The position numbers were made by a program, and so were the translations under genes. The notes under the pieces are model-generated. The model had not been told where the DNA came from. It was given only the letters and a program-made list of their open reading frames with translations, and did not search any database. Below are positions 39,284-52,161 of a stretch of 64,000 nucleotides of DNA, piece after piece. The DNA comes from Apostichopus japonicus (Eukaryota > Echinodermata > Holothuroidea > Aspidochirotida > Stichopodidae), in NCBI RefSeq assembly GCF_037975245.1, contig NC_092568.1:21540501-21604500 (forward strand), read 5' to 3'. Each line of letters starts with the position of its first letter. The first letter of the stretch is position 1.

Positions 39284-42200
39284 CTTTGGTTGGTTGGCCG
39301 ACAAAGGAGTGGACGCTGACAAAGACGTTATGCCGATAATCCTCTATAATCCCCTACGGTAATCTTCGATGAGTTTGCTTGGGTTATTTATTCCAGGAGT
39401 ACAACAAAACACATGCAACTCTGAGTAACAACTACTAGTGTTCCACTGGTCTCAACTAATTCTCACCTCTGTATATATATATATATATATGCCAACAATC
39501 ACAATGTATGCTAAATGAAACATTAACATTCTTTGAGCTCTAAAATTTTCACATTTGACTAAATTCTAGAACCCATATGTGTTGACTCCTAGAATACACC
39601 CAGAAATTTGCACATTTTGACTTTTCAACAATTAGGTGAAGGTCAACAACCTTGATACCAAATTAAATTTATTCATAATATCTAATTATACCTGGAATAT
39701 GTTTTTCCTCATATTTCTGACATTATTTCTTCCCAATAGTTGTTCCCTTCTGGTATTTATATCCAAGAATATTGTTAATTAGTTAGTCCAAGGCTAAACT
39801 TCCTGTGACATGATAGCATGCATAAAAATCAATTTCCGTAAACACAGTAAACAGACAAGTTTAACCTCCCATACCGTCCACCCCCCCACCCGCCCCCCAC
39901 TGTCAGCATGCACATATAGCATAGTATATACCACCTGCTGAGCATGAAACATCTGGCAATTTTATCATGTGGGATATTACTGCCATGATGTACCATTTAT
40001 ATAATAAGAATTCTACCTCAATCTGATGCAAAGGGGGCAAAGTACTTGTTCTTCTGAAGGCCATTTTTATCCCCAAAATCATAATCCATGAGATATCTTC
40101 TCATGCTTCTGTGAGCATCCATCTATCCCTCTCTCTCTCTCTAAGTTAAAAATGAAAAGTCTTGAAAAACATCACACATGTTGTGTAACTTCCTCATCAT
40201 TACAAAACATAAACAAGTACAAGCCACTATACCCATTACCTTGAAAGCAGATCAATTTGCCGAAGGTAAACACAGGGAGAGGATTAGGACAACGGCGTCG
40301 GCATTAGCAGCGGCCGGCCAGCGACAGAATGTGAAATATTCAGACGATACATCAAACCCACGACTCTCTCCCTCCCAGTCTCCCTCAAATATAAAAACCT
40401 GTACTCTCTATCGCAGGGGAAGGGATCGGATCAAATGTTACCACCGTGGAAGGCCGTGGCCTCCCCCCCACCCCCCCCCCTTTAACGAATAGTTACAGCT
40501 CGCAGAATATGATTGGGAAGTTACGAGGGTGATTCTCTAGAAACAGCTGTGCTGATCATCAAGGTGACATCAGAATAATTTGCCCTGAAGTGATCGTGGC
40601 ACGTCGTCCTGATGAGAGTGGGAGGCAGTTACAGCTGAAGCGTGGACAGCAGAATCATTCCCGTATAAAACTATCTTTTTTTTAATTTCGATTTTTAAAA
40701 AAAACGACTGTCGTCATTTCTTTTTGTCTTTTACCCTGGCTCGTACCTCGACACTGCCAAACTCCGGTTTTATGTAATATTTTTTTTAATGTAATATATG
40801 AGTCAATAAAGACAGCATAAGAATATAATGTGCATACAGCTATGAAAATGTCCCAGACTCCAGAGATATACATTCTTTTTGTGCACAATGAATATTCTTT
40901 CGTTTTTTCCCCCTTGTTTGTTGATATGTTTGTCTGTTTGTTCGTTGGGTTTTATATATAACCCACTGCTTTAAAGTAGTCATTTATGTCATATTATTAT
41001 TACAAATTGACAAGAACTACAAGATCTGCCCAGAAACAAAAAGATTAAGAAATTTACATTCTGTGCATTTATGTAACATTATATAGAAATGCATGCACGA
41101 CAAACTTTGGCTCTTTATAATGTGTCCTCGGTGGACAGACGTATAAGAATAACAAAATTTTGCTATAAAGTATTATGTCGTAAAAATTTACAACTGACAA
41201 GTTCATCGGTAGGAGGACAATAACGAATAAGACTGCTGAGACTCACAGCAATTCTTCCATAAATTTATTTATAAAGTTTCCTACAGCCTAGACCCCCATA
41301 ACTATGCATATCAATTGGTTTTGGCAATTCAAGTTTTTATTTCAAATAATCAGGAATTACACGTGGAAAGTTTGAAATCTGTCAGATATGATTTGTGGGA
41401 CGTGGATTAATACCAAGTTGGAAAAATGTCTGGATGGGAAAAAAAGAAGGAAATCAATTGCAATTGATAAATTACTCACTTTTTTATATAAGATTTAATT
41501 TGTTTAGAAAACAAAAGAGGGTACTATATTGGTTTGACTAATAACAATCTTATTCTGATGAACATGCTGCAAGATTTGTTGTAAAATTGGCATCAACTCC
41601 ACACAGGCTGACTTTAATAACTGGCTCTGTAAGCTCCCGTGGTACGCCCCTGCAGGACAGAACTGTCTCTTCGGTAAATCGCATCCGGCAAAAGTCATTT
41701 TGGCACATCGTTGGCAACTACTAAAGATGTGTGTGCATATATACTTAACATTTACGTATGCCCCGTACTACGTACTTAGGTTTGATAGCTTGTCTAGGAA
41801 GCATCCGAGGTGCCTCCAGAAAATTCCAAGGTGGTAATAACATTATTTACAGTGGTAATCATCTCGCAGACCGTACCAAGACCGTATCAGGATGCATCCA
41901 GCAGCAATCAACATCCACTCATGCAGCAGCGCCGAGCAGCGCTGCAGAGCAGAGCTCAGGTTTACTTTCCACTGATCAGATAAAATGCTTTCATTTTGAA
42001 ACAGGAGGAGATATAATATGCTATTCACATGAAAAACATATGAAATGGGTTAAAGAGTGTGGATTGCTAATGTCTTAACGATATTAAATTTCCCTTTTTG
42101 ACCATGAAAGCACTTACATGTGATTTTAAAGCTAAAATCACGAAAAATTGGGAAATGCTAAGCTATTGTTAATTAGGTTTGTATCAATCCACTAGTAAAA

Positions 42201-42604
42201 TTTGTTCAACCAAAACCAAAAAAAAAAATTTTTTTTACTGGCTCCTTCATAGAATTAATGTGCTTGGTCATGCATGCCTGAATGAAGTTCAATTGACCTT
42301 TGACCTATGAAGCACTAAAATGTGATTCCAAAATAAGTTAAACTCAATGTCTCCCACATTTCATTGAAAGAGGGAACATTTTCACCATATGTATAAAATA
42401 AGTATGTGGTTAATTTATCAAACTAATTGTGGATTCAAAATGGATTCATTTTGACAAAATTTCAGTGTATTGAGATTTATGCAATAAATAGTATAATCAG
42501 ATTCCAACCCCCAAAAATTACTGGAACATCTGCTGTAACATCTCACTAAGGAACAGCATTAAGGAAGAAGTTTACTATTACTTGAAAAAAAAACATATTT
42601 GCAG
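39284..42604. other. Noncoding stretch
   Basis: Contains a (TA)n at 39472-39491 and GC-richer patches at 40260-40470 and 41760-41960. Their plus-strand frames (TASALAAAGQRQNVKY and STHAAAPSSAAEQSS) lack splice signals or family motifs I can support. Confidence 0.45.
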
Positions 42605-42995
42605 CAATGGAATACATGTGCTTCATCTATAAATAGCAATACCCAGAATGGACATGACAAAGTCAAAGTGTTCCTGACATGATAAGAACAGGAGGGAAAT
42701 ATACACTCTTAGACCACACCATCACTCACCCAACCCCCCTAACCTGCCCCCTCCCCTGCACTCGCCAACTAATACCATGCAGGACTCCATTCTGCAATGG
42801 AATACATGTACTTACATCTTTGAATAGATTTATAACGATGCAATACCCTGAATGGAAATGACAAAGTGTTCCTGACATGATACGAACATGAGGGAAGTAT
42901 ACACTCTTGGACCACCCCATCAATCACCCAACCCCACTAACGTGCCACTTCCCTGCACTCGCCCAATAATACCATGCAGGACTCCATTCTGCAAT
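42605..42995. repeat. Tandem duplication, two copies of 190 bp
   Basis: CAATGGAATACATGTGCTTC at 42605 and CAATGGAATACATGTACTTA at 42795 begin the two copies. Both continue through GTTCCTGACATGATA, TATACACTCTT, ACCATGCAGGACTCCATTCTGCAAT. Divergence is about 10% with small indels. Confidence 0.92.
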
Positions 42996-45900
42996 CAGCA
43001 TTATCCCACCCTCCTCAAAACTAGAATGAAAGATGAAAACAAATCTCTCTGGAAATATTGTGATAGAAAACCACGCTATTTGATTCTTATATTATCCTTC
43101 ACTTCCATATCCGAAATGGTCAGTAATTTAAATTTGATTTTATTAAAAAATTGACACATGATACTATGCCAATAAAATGCCATCTTTGACCTTTAAAATT
43201 TGGCATTGGTCCCGAGATTCTGAAAACCACAAAGCACAGGTTAAGAAAGACAAAAAATTGAGACAAAATTATTCATGAAGTCCGAGTTTTCTGGGGACTG
43301 TGACGTCACTTAACAAAATAACCTGCTTCAGTTCAGCGGTTTCTTCGATAGAAAGATTGTCTGAATTAAGAATAACCAATTATTTTCCAAAATTTTAATG
43401 CTGTGTGCCGTCCATTTTAATTCTTCGCACTCTGATTAGGTTGAAAAATTAACCGAAATTCAAACGATTGTGATTGAAACCCAAATAAATGTTTGACACA
43501 ACAAGAAATGGAAAAGAATTCTTGGCAAAGTAAACTTCCTCGGCAAAGATGGGGAAATAATGAAACGTTTTATCTCTTTAAAGAATCGTGGAGTATTACA
43601 GACAACATGTAAAGGTGTTTCCAAGCCATCTTTCTTTTCTGTATCAGCTGTTGAAATTAACTTTTCATTTATTGATTTATTGATTTATTTACTATTTTAT
43701 CCAACAATGATTTACTCACAAGGGCAAAAAGAGATTGTATTAAGGTAATCATACAATTCTAGCCAGATTAAAAAAAAAAAGGAATGAAAACTTAATCGAA
43801 ATATCCATAACTGTGTTCATGATATATTTTTCCCCTTAGTTTAACTGATGTCATTGATATTAAATAATCTATGATGTAATTTTCAAATGTTCGTTGCGCT
43901 TGAAATTTGGCAGTTGCTTTCAGAAAAGTCACGCATTATACTTTGTCATTTTTATCTTTATTGATATGATATATTTATCCGGGAACATGTGAACAGACAT
44001 TGCCGGGTAGAGAAACTTTGGCCGGGGACTATAAAAGAAAGTATCGATCAAAAGGGTGCTAACGTGATTACAGGTCAGGAACGTAACGTAACCCCTGGCA
44101 ATTCACTAAGGCGCGATAACCGTTTAACTTTAAAATATCAATAGCATTGATTGGGAATGACGTACACGGTGCTACCAACTCTCGGTTTAAAGACTGCCCT
44201 ACTTTCTTTTTCGTTCCAGGCGTGGGAGCCCCACCTCCAGGGTGCCGAAATGAAAACAACTCTTGCGGCTGCAACGGCTAAATGCATATAACAGCTGTCA
44301 GTGAGAAACTTCTCTTGTTTTGTCATAACAGAGAATCATCTGTGATAACATTTAAAAATGGAAAGAAAAAAAAAATGTGTAATTGATGAATGGGTATTAA
44401 ATCCACTAGAACAACTTTATTGCTTCTGAGAAGAAATTAGCTGACATAGAAAATAATGGATCCGTATTGCACAAACACAAATCACTTCATCGTAGATTGC
44501 CGTGCCTTTTATTATCGAACTGCATAGCAAACGCCCCCCCCCTCCCCCCTCTTCCCCCAGACATGCAAAATGTATTCTTCTTGGTTAAAATCATATGATA
44601 TAGGACACTTAACAAAATATAAATGAAATGATAAAAATTAAGCAGAATTAGTGACTAATGAAAATGCAGTTTTTGTTGATTATATTTTATCCATCAACTA
44701 GCTAATATTTGCTCAACAAAGAAAACTTTCATTTCACTTTGGCCTATCATCCACACACCTACATATATATATTTTGTGTTCAATATCGAGGGCGCTGTTT
44801 AAGAATGAACAGCTAACATCTATAACACAGCATCTCATCGAAAGTCACTGCTGAGTAAATGACTGCTTGTATACATTACCGATATTTTCCAATCGTAATA
44901 TTTCTTTTTGTGGCTATTTTATAGCCAGTCTTGCATTTTATTTCTATAATCTCTTATTTTTCTTCTTTTATTCTCTCTCTTTCTCTTTTATGCATATATA
45001 TATATATATTGATATTTGTATTTTAATTTATCCCTGTCAAATGTTCAAGTCATTAGTTGGGGCTTGACTTTCCCTCCTGACAGCTGCCGTGCAAAATTGT
45101 GAAAGACAAACGCCAATCCTTTGCCAGGATAAACACCGGCAAAAATGAAAGATTGCAAGGTGTGTGGGTAAGTCAACATTTCCAGCGTTTAAATGCCGCA
45201 ACAAAAATTTCATCGGCTTGGGTTCCCCGAGGACCTACTCGATGGTAAAGGTAATTCACGACGACGATGAGAGATATATCTTTAATGGAGCAGACGGCAA
45301 CGCAAACAGGAGAAAAACAAATCAATAAGGACGACTTTATCAAAATTTATGTAATGATGGATCTGGTGATTGTAGGATTGTGTGTGTGTGTGCCTCTGTA
45401 TATCTATATATATGTATCTTTAGAGATATAGATATACATATATATTGCTGCAGAAAACTCCCCGGGGAGAGGTTGCATAATCAATCGAGGGGTAGAGTTA
45501 GAACGTACACCTCTATGACCTTTAATTGAAGTTTCTTATCTGGATCCGTGAGCTCTGGGAGCTATGAATATTCTACGTAGAGCGGGACGTTGTTTAGGTG
45601 TGTGTGTGTGTTTGTTACGTCTTTAATAACCCATGCATACCGGTGTGCCGTGTGGTTTTACGCTGGTACAGTGTATAGACACTGTGTGTTCATAAGGCTT
45701 TAAACACATATCTCAACTCAGTTTTATAAGCAGTAGACCTACAACATGGCTTCTTTGGATTAAGTATCAAAAGATGGGGAAAAAAAGGCTTATTAAAATG
45801 CTGAATCAGATATCCTCAAAATTCAAGATGCTTTAACAGTTCAACATCTACACATCGGTGGGCATGAATTTTTGGGAAGCCTCCCTTCGAGAACTTATTT

Positions 45901-48144
45901 GCGTTAAGATGAACCGTATCGTAAATGAATAGTTTGACGGAAAGATGTGCAGCTAGGGACATCATTAATATTCATTGCATTGCCTCAATAATATACAAAT
46001 TTACCATAATCTGACAAAAATGGCAACAACATTTCCTATCACACTGTCAGAGAATTCTTCCTCATCACAGAGACGTTCAAGTCAAACAATCATAAAATCT
46101 GGAGTAAGTCTAACTTGAGGGGTTAGATCCTCAAAACATCAAATTTAGAAGCAAGATTTAGCAACTAAAATTTGCATACAAAGTTTTTTGTGTTCAACCG
46201 TTACAGTGTGTCATTGATGATGTGAAAAGTATTAAACAGCTCAGGATTTGGGAGAGATGGGGATTAGAGGGGAGAGGGGTAGGACAGAGGGTGGATAGGA
46301 GAGGGGAATGGGTGGGGGTGGGTAAGTGCGTACTTGTCTTTAGTATAAAATCAAATGTCATCATGCAGAAAGTGTCACCTCAGCAGGTTGGCTGCCTGGG
46401 GGGGGGGGAGGGATGTTCCCTCTTCCAAGGCCATATATACAACCTGATCTTATCCATTTTCAGTATCTATTAGACTATATGATATGTTCAGCTCTGAACA
46501 ATAAATCACTGGATGAAGTTGTCATGTCCCTGCTTCATATTTTTGATAGACTGGACTGGATTTGACCGCTGGGTTTTTCGAGAAAGAAGACTTTCTGAAT
46601 GCAGAACTATAAATAGGCTCAGTGCACACAGACAAACATCAGCACAAAATTAATACTAGAAAACTAAATCATAAACAAGGATATTTAGTTTAGTTCTGTC
46701 AAAGTCTACCTGCAAAATAAAAAACAGTGGAGTCATGTGAAAGGCCTGTCCTCATAATATCTAACGATTTCTAAGAAATCTTAACCTTAGATTGTGAAGT
46801 GCGAGGTTGTCAAATGCTAGAGCTGTGGAATAAACAAGCTATCATCTTTCTTTCCTGAATGAGAATGACCTTAAAGAACGAAAACAAAAATATCAATAAC
46901 GAATATAATTATTACCTAACCGCACCTCTCCCAGAAGGATAAAAAATATGAACTATTCACATTGAGTGATCATATTTATTACTTATATGTTAAAACATCT
47001 TTTTTTTTCTTCAAGACTATAAACGAACCATCAATCTTTAGTTAAAGAAACAATAACTACTTTTCAAAGTGAGATAATTAGGTAACTGAGATAAGATAGA
47101 ATCAATAATACTAGTGAAGACAGGTATCGGAAAAGCTCAACTGCAAGGTTAAGAATACTAGAACTGTGTCCAAAGGGAAAGGCCGTCATACTTTCTTTAC
47201 CAAATGAGATGACCTTAACTGAAAGAAATGTCACTACTGAATTGACTTCCCTCCTCCCTCCCTCCCTCGATCCCTCCCCACAACCCCATCCCCCCACCCT
47301 CCACCAAATAACAAAATACAACCTATTTCTATTATTTTACAGAGAGCTGGTATAAAAAGAAAGTGCTGAAAACATCTTCTTTCAAAAGACTTAACGGAGC
47401 ATCATTCTAATTTAAAGAAAGAGTAGTTTACAGAATGATATAACGTTTAGTATTTTAGTGTTCTATTTAAATCACAAATTTCATTTAAATAATACAGTAA
47501 GAAGGTGCACATCTTAAACACTGATGACAACCATGACCACAGCACTACATATGATGTCATTTAAGTAGTGCCAAATACCAAAAGAAGAATTAAAAATGGA
47601 CAAAAACATATGAGAAATTATGCCTGCTGAATTTTATTTATCAAAATACATTTTTAATTACAAGATGTAGTGACATGAAGAATGTAAATCTTAAACAATA
47701 AACATTGGGCCATTCTCATAGTAAAATTATGTTGTAAGTTTTCATGTAGTCACATCAGGACTATACACCAGCAACAGTATATGATTCTTTCAAGTTTGTA
47801 CAGTCAAAGATAGATCTACAATGTTGTTTTGATGTACATGCAACGTATGATCAAAACGAATTTTCAATCAGAATTGAACAACGAATATATTAGGGAATAT
47901 CTTTCTAACTTTAATACACATTATAGTTAACCAACATGAAAAAGAATTGTCTTTAGATTGTTTTTTTTTTTAATTCATTTCTGGGAGGGCATGGAATTGC
48001 TTTCTTGGAGGGCAAGGGGATTTCTCATGGTAGGGCAAAGGAGAGGATTCTGGTCATTCCAGTACAAAAAACTTGTTACAGCACTGCCTGGAGGTCGACA
48101 CAGGGCTGAGAGGATAAAGAAGAAAGGGAGTTTTATTCACTTAC
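42996..48144. other. Noncoding part of RAD51B intron 6 next to exon 6
   Basis: Includes a TGACGTCA palindrome (43301-43308), a GC-richer patch (44060-44270), a patch at 45065-45310 that looks less AT-rich than its flanks, TG-repeats (45377-45392, 45600-45613), G-rich tracts (46260-46320, 46397-46408) and a CCCT-rich tract (47249-47305). No exon continuing VILTNQ was found. Confidence 0.5.
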
Positions 48145-48328
48145 CGGTATGCAGAAGGATTCAGCAATATACTTCAAGGTAGCTGCTTGCTTGGCCAGCA
48201 GATTGGTCCGAGCAATCATGTTGCCATGGAGATGACTGTCAAACTCTTTACGCACCAGAGAGGCTATTGAGTCAATTATAATCAGCTTCACCCCGTGTCT
48301 GATGATGTCCTCCTCAATAACATCAAGT
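48145..48328 (-). CDS. RAD51B: RAD51B coding exon 6 (Walker B); last exon found
   Basis: The exon completes arginine codon 186 and encodes residues 187-247. Walker B is LIIID at residues 201-205, after LDVIEEDIIRHGVK. It is followed by SIASLVRKEFDSHLHGN and ends YIAESFCIP. These match the RAD51B sequence around Walker B and the VRKEFD motif. The acceptor is GAACAG|A and the donor CCG|GTAAGT, phase 0. The family continues with VILTNQ(I/V)TT immediately afterwards, so the next exon should begin there. I found no matching exon on the minus strand below 48144. The gene is therefore incomplete here, missing roughly the last third (about 100-130 residues judging by vertebrate length). Intron 5 is 3713 bp. 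Confidence 0.95.
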
Positions 48329-48911
48329 CTGTTCAAACCATGAAAATCACAAAAGAAATACTTCACTAACCTCTTGATAGGCAGCAGGGGACTTTGTAAT
48401 TGTCTAAACTTTAATAAACCACTTTCTTGTCTAACTGAACACAATTTATACCTTATACAGGGTTTGTTTGGGTTTAAGTAATTAAATATCAACCCTCCCC
48501 CCTTAACAAGCACTGTTAAATCGATTCTAGAATTGTAAAAGTAAACATGAGAATTTCAGTGTTTAGCTCTACTGTAGTGGGGAGTAAGGAATGGAAATCC
48601 CTTCAGATTCAGTGCCTTACTTGTAAGAGATATCAAAGCAGACATTGAGATATTACATATTTTAACTCTCCAAAACATATTCATTACAAAATGACCAGGG
48701 TAAGGGTCTGGACTGCTATTAAAGAACTTCTTTTGCCCAAAATACTAGGAGCAATAATACTTTCTACGAATTAGCCTTGATTTGGTCAATGCGATAAGGG
48801 TCGTACACTCAGGGCTGCCGCATCCGTGCAGCCAGGTTTTGTGGAATAGGATCTTTTTTTTGCTTTGCATTTCACACAATAGGTCTGCTGAGATAACCCT
48901 CTATTGTCTTA

Positions 48912-48936
48912 TTTCAATTCAGCCTTGCTGCAACGG
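48912..48936. repeat. Orphan unit of the 8906-9880 minisatellite
   Basis: ATTCAGCCTTGCTGCAACGG is a single near-perfect copy of the array unit 39 kb away, in the same orientation, inside RAD51B intron 5. Confidence 0.7.
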
Positions 48937-50277
48937 GCCTAGCAGCTGCTGCAGCTTCTCATTTGACATGGTGCCTACCACAAATTAATGGCAGCAAGAG
49001 ATTCCTTCAGTCGTACTTGGGTCCTTAAATTGAAACTACTGAGTAGACTCGGCCTGGATAACAATGGTAACCAAACTATTCTATGCCTGAGCACAGTGTT
49101 GATATTTCCCCTTTGCCACCAATTTCTTGTTGTAACGGTAATGCAACAAACTAAGGTTATACATTTCTGTATTGTGTGTGCTTGCCAGTAGGGGGGAGAC
49201 TTTGCCTCACACAACCAATCCCAAACTTAGTGTAGGACCTCCTGATGATATGACCAATACGTCAAGCACTGGAATTTGCATGTTCTTTATATTTGTTCGT
49301 TTTAGAGTGACAACTACCTTAGTTTGCCACCTGTTACGACGTGCACCCTTATGATCTGACTTTACACAAATCCATTACACAAATTATGGTAATGTATTCG
49401 TACTTAAATTTAAAGCCTACACAGTTGCAACTGTTTATGACAATTACTATGATGGTAGCCAAAAACAACAAAGACTTCATATGCAAACATAATATTCTAT
49501 TATTTCAACAGCAGAGTTCATCTGATGAGCGTCACATTGCACTGAGAATTGCACGGAAACGTCTTCAGTTGCAAAGCATAATGCCACTTCAAGAAGATCT
49601 TCCGTGCATAGATTAATATAATCCTATAATGAAATTTTGGCACAAATTAAATAGTTTTTACTGAACTAAAGAACTGAATTGAATCTCACTACTAGGCCAC
49701 CTGAAGCTTTCACATTTCTAATATTATAACATCAATGTACTTGAATATGATTCCACGTTTTAAGGACTAGTATTGCCATTACTGAAGGCTGCTGCTTTGA
49801 ATTTGAATAATTGTATAGAGACATGTACATTATAACCTACACCAACAGATTTGCAATGCTAAAACAAAACAGATTGCCTCATTGCATCAAATACCTGCTG
49901 AGATCAGTAGAATAAAATTTATGATGTAATACCTCCCCCCCCCAAAGAAAAAAGAAATATCTTCATCAATATTAATGCCTTTTTTTTGCACAAGGTCTTT
50001 AACCTCTCTTCCTATTACTGATCAATTTTCAGCCTCAGAAGAAAGGTTTGGGGGGGGGAGAGGAAATGTGTGAAAATGAATGCGCTGAGCTTGATTAGAT
50101 AATAATTTCCGAGGCCCCGAAATCCTGTACAATCACAGCCGTCCTCTCAAAGTTTGTCATTGATCTTAATGAGCACCACCACTATGCGTGAGATTTTGCC
50201 GTAATTAATCTCAGAAAGCAGTATCAACAAATTCCCGGTGGGACGAATGCTGCGAGGATGCCGACTTTTTTTACATT

Positions 50278-50372
50278 CACGAGGCAGCAAGATTCTATAT
50301 AGTATGTCATTCAAGCAGCTACTGATAGGTTCTCCTTGATTAGATATCTGTTACCTCTGTCTTTATAATTGG
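50278..50372. repeat. Direct repeat, copy 1
   Basis: Paired with 50708-50815: GAGGCAGCAAGATTCTA, TAGTATGTCATTCAAGCAG, TACTGATAGGTTCTCCTTGA, TATCTGTTACCTCTGTCTTT. Confidence 0.85.
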
Positions 50373-50707
50373 CACTATGTAGCCTACAACTTTAGTACCT
50401 GGCTAATTGGTCAGAATGGTTCCAAAGTTACAATCAGCAACACAAACTGCAGCTCTACAGTCAGCCTTATGCAGTCTAGCTACAGTGAGGCTGCTGCCAC
50501 CACCCCCCCCCATAACCCCCCTGCCCCCCGCCAGCATTATAAGATTGAAACAAGCTAAAGAAACTCAGCTTTACAGATTATGGAATTTGTTAGACATCCC
50601 CATTCTATGCCTCATGAATTTTATTAATGTAAGAGATATCATCATTTTCATCATCATTTCATCTAATTCTCCAGTAATGATATAGGGAAGTGACTTTTTA
50701 CAGTTAC

Positions 50708-50815
50708 AAGGCAGCAAGACTCTAAATACAAACTGCAGCATAGTATGTCATTCAAGCAGATACTGATAGGTTCTCCTCGATGCCATATCTGTTACCTCCG
50801 TCTTTGTAATTGATA
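50708..50815. repeat. Direct repeat, copy 2
   Basis: AAGGCAGCAAGACTCTA is followed by an extra AATACAAACTGCAGCA relative to copy 1, then TAGTATGTCATTCAAGCAG, TACTGATAGGTTCTCCTCGA and TATCTGTTACCTCCGTCTTT. It starts about 430 bp after copy 1. Confidence 0.85.
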
Positions 50816-51071
50816 CACATCTTTGCATTCAATTTGGTAGAAGCTGGTGGTGGTCTGCTCAACAATTACTGAAATGCAAGCCTAGAAATTTCATAATTAT
50901 AGCCTACTTTCTCAAAAAAATCTACTGGCTAAAATCAAGTTCTCACTGGGTCATTTTTTTCTTCTGAATTACAACCCACATTAGTACTGTGCCTTTGACA
51001 GCAGCCGAATCACATTTGCTGATAGTAAAGCAGTAATACTACATGGACCTATGTAAGATACGGAAATCAGG

Positions 51072-51396
51072 CTGACTCTTTGACTGACGATTCTTTGACC
51101 TACAATACTTTGACCGACGATCCTTTGACTGACGATCCTTTGACCGATGATCCTTTGACCGATGATTCTTTCACTGACGATCCTTTGACCGACAATCCTT
51201 TGACCGACAATACTTTGACTGATGATCCTTTGACCAAAGATCCTTTGACCGACGATCCTTGACCGACGATCCTTTGACCGATGATTCTTTCACTGACGAT
51301 CCTTTGACCGACAATCCTTTGACCGACAATACTTTGACTGATGATCCTTTGACCGAAGATCCTTTGACCGACGATCCTTGACCGACGATCCTTTGC
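51072..51396. repeat. 15-bp minisatellite with a ~119-bp higher-order repeat
   Basis: The unit CTTTGACCGACGATC (15 bp) keeps a plus frame reading LTDDP in series. The variant order TTTCACTGACGATCC...GACAATACTTTGACTGATGATCC...GATCCTTGACC occurs twice about 119 bp apart (near 51169 and 51288), showing a second-level duplication. One unit lacks a T (CCTTGACC), which breaks the frame in both higher-order copies. Coding is unlikely. Confidence 0.95.
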
Positions 51397-51420
51397 AGGC
51401 CTAGAAATTTCATACGACGA

Positions 51421-51841
51421 CACTCACACCTGGGTACGAGTACCAATTGCGAGAGTCTCAGCACCAATGCCAGTACCTTTTCTAATCTTACACTCACACC
51501 TGGGTACGAGTACCAATTGCGAGAGTCTCAGCACCAATGCCAGTACCTTTACTAATCTTACACTCACACCTGGGTATGACCACCAATTACGAGGGTCTCA
51601 GCACCAATTCCAGTACTTTTACTAATCTTACGCTCACACTGGGGTATGAGTAACAATAACGAAAGTCCCAGCACCAATGCCAGTACCTTTACTAGTCTTA
51701 CACTCACACCTGGGTATGACCACCAATTACAAGGGTCTCAGCACCAATGCCAGTACCTTTACTAATCTTACACTCACACCTGGGGTACGAGTACCAATTA
51801 CAAGAGTCTCAGCACCAATGCCAGTACCTTTACTAATCTTA
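51421..51841. repeat. 70-bp tandem array, six copies
   Basis: CACTCACACC starts recur at 51421, 51491, 51561, 51631 (CGCTCACACT), 51701 and 51771: exactly 70 bp apart, the last unit being 71 bp. Two sequence types intermix: GGGTACGAGTACCAATTGCG and GGGTATGACCACCAATTACG. The array begins about 25 bp after the 15-bp array. Confidence 0.97.
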
Positions 51842-52041
51842 CACTGACATCCACACATACTATAGATCTGCCCTGTAGTGAGACTACATGTACAAAACCA
51901 TTTAGGGTTTGTACAAGTACATTAGGCAAGTTGTCCAGACTATGATGACGAGTACAGACTATTCACTGCATGTCCGGTAGTTAGGGTGGTTAAAACTAGA
52001 GCCACCTAACCCTCACCTCACCGACCACCCCTCACACCTAC

Positions 52042-52161
52042 CTCTCCTGAAGTTCCCGACAAGTCGACTCCTGGTAAATGTGGACCCTGTTACAAAGGTC
52101 TCTTAAATTGTCATCTTGATTGAAGTGGTCCGGGAAACGTGATCTAGCAATTTCCACGAGC
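52042..52161 (-). CDS. RAD51B: RAD51B coding exon 5 (ATPase core)
   Basis: The exon completes arginine codon 146 and encodes residues 147-185 plus two bases of codon 186. It starts LVEIARSRFPDHFNQDDNLR and ends VHIYQESTCRELQE. The R-LVEIA start continues the YIDTES-AF-S-A-(E/Q)-R-LVEIA motif split across exons 4 and 5, and VHIYQ aligns with the VHxYxExT segment of vertebrate RAD51B (recalled). The acceptor is CTTCAG|G and the donor GAGAG|GTAGGT, phase 2 to phase 2. Intron 4 is 1113 bp. The neighbouring 70-bp tandem array (51421-51841) lies in intron 5, about 200 bp beyond the donor. Confidence 0.95.

Noticed and set aside
40178-40492. 104-codon plus-strand frame with a GC-rich middle
   Set aside because: No family motif and the frame ends in a poly-C translation; left as a GC-richer patch only.
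41758-42078. 106-codon plus-strand frame
   Set aside because: No domain, no convincing splice sites; the Ala/Ser part reflects a short GCAGC-rich stretch.
51080-51497. LTDDP-repeat and VKGSSVKGSS-repeat frames
   Set aside because: Both strands of one 15-bp minisatellite; a one-base deletion breaks the plus frame and neither has gene context.
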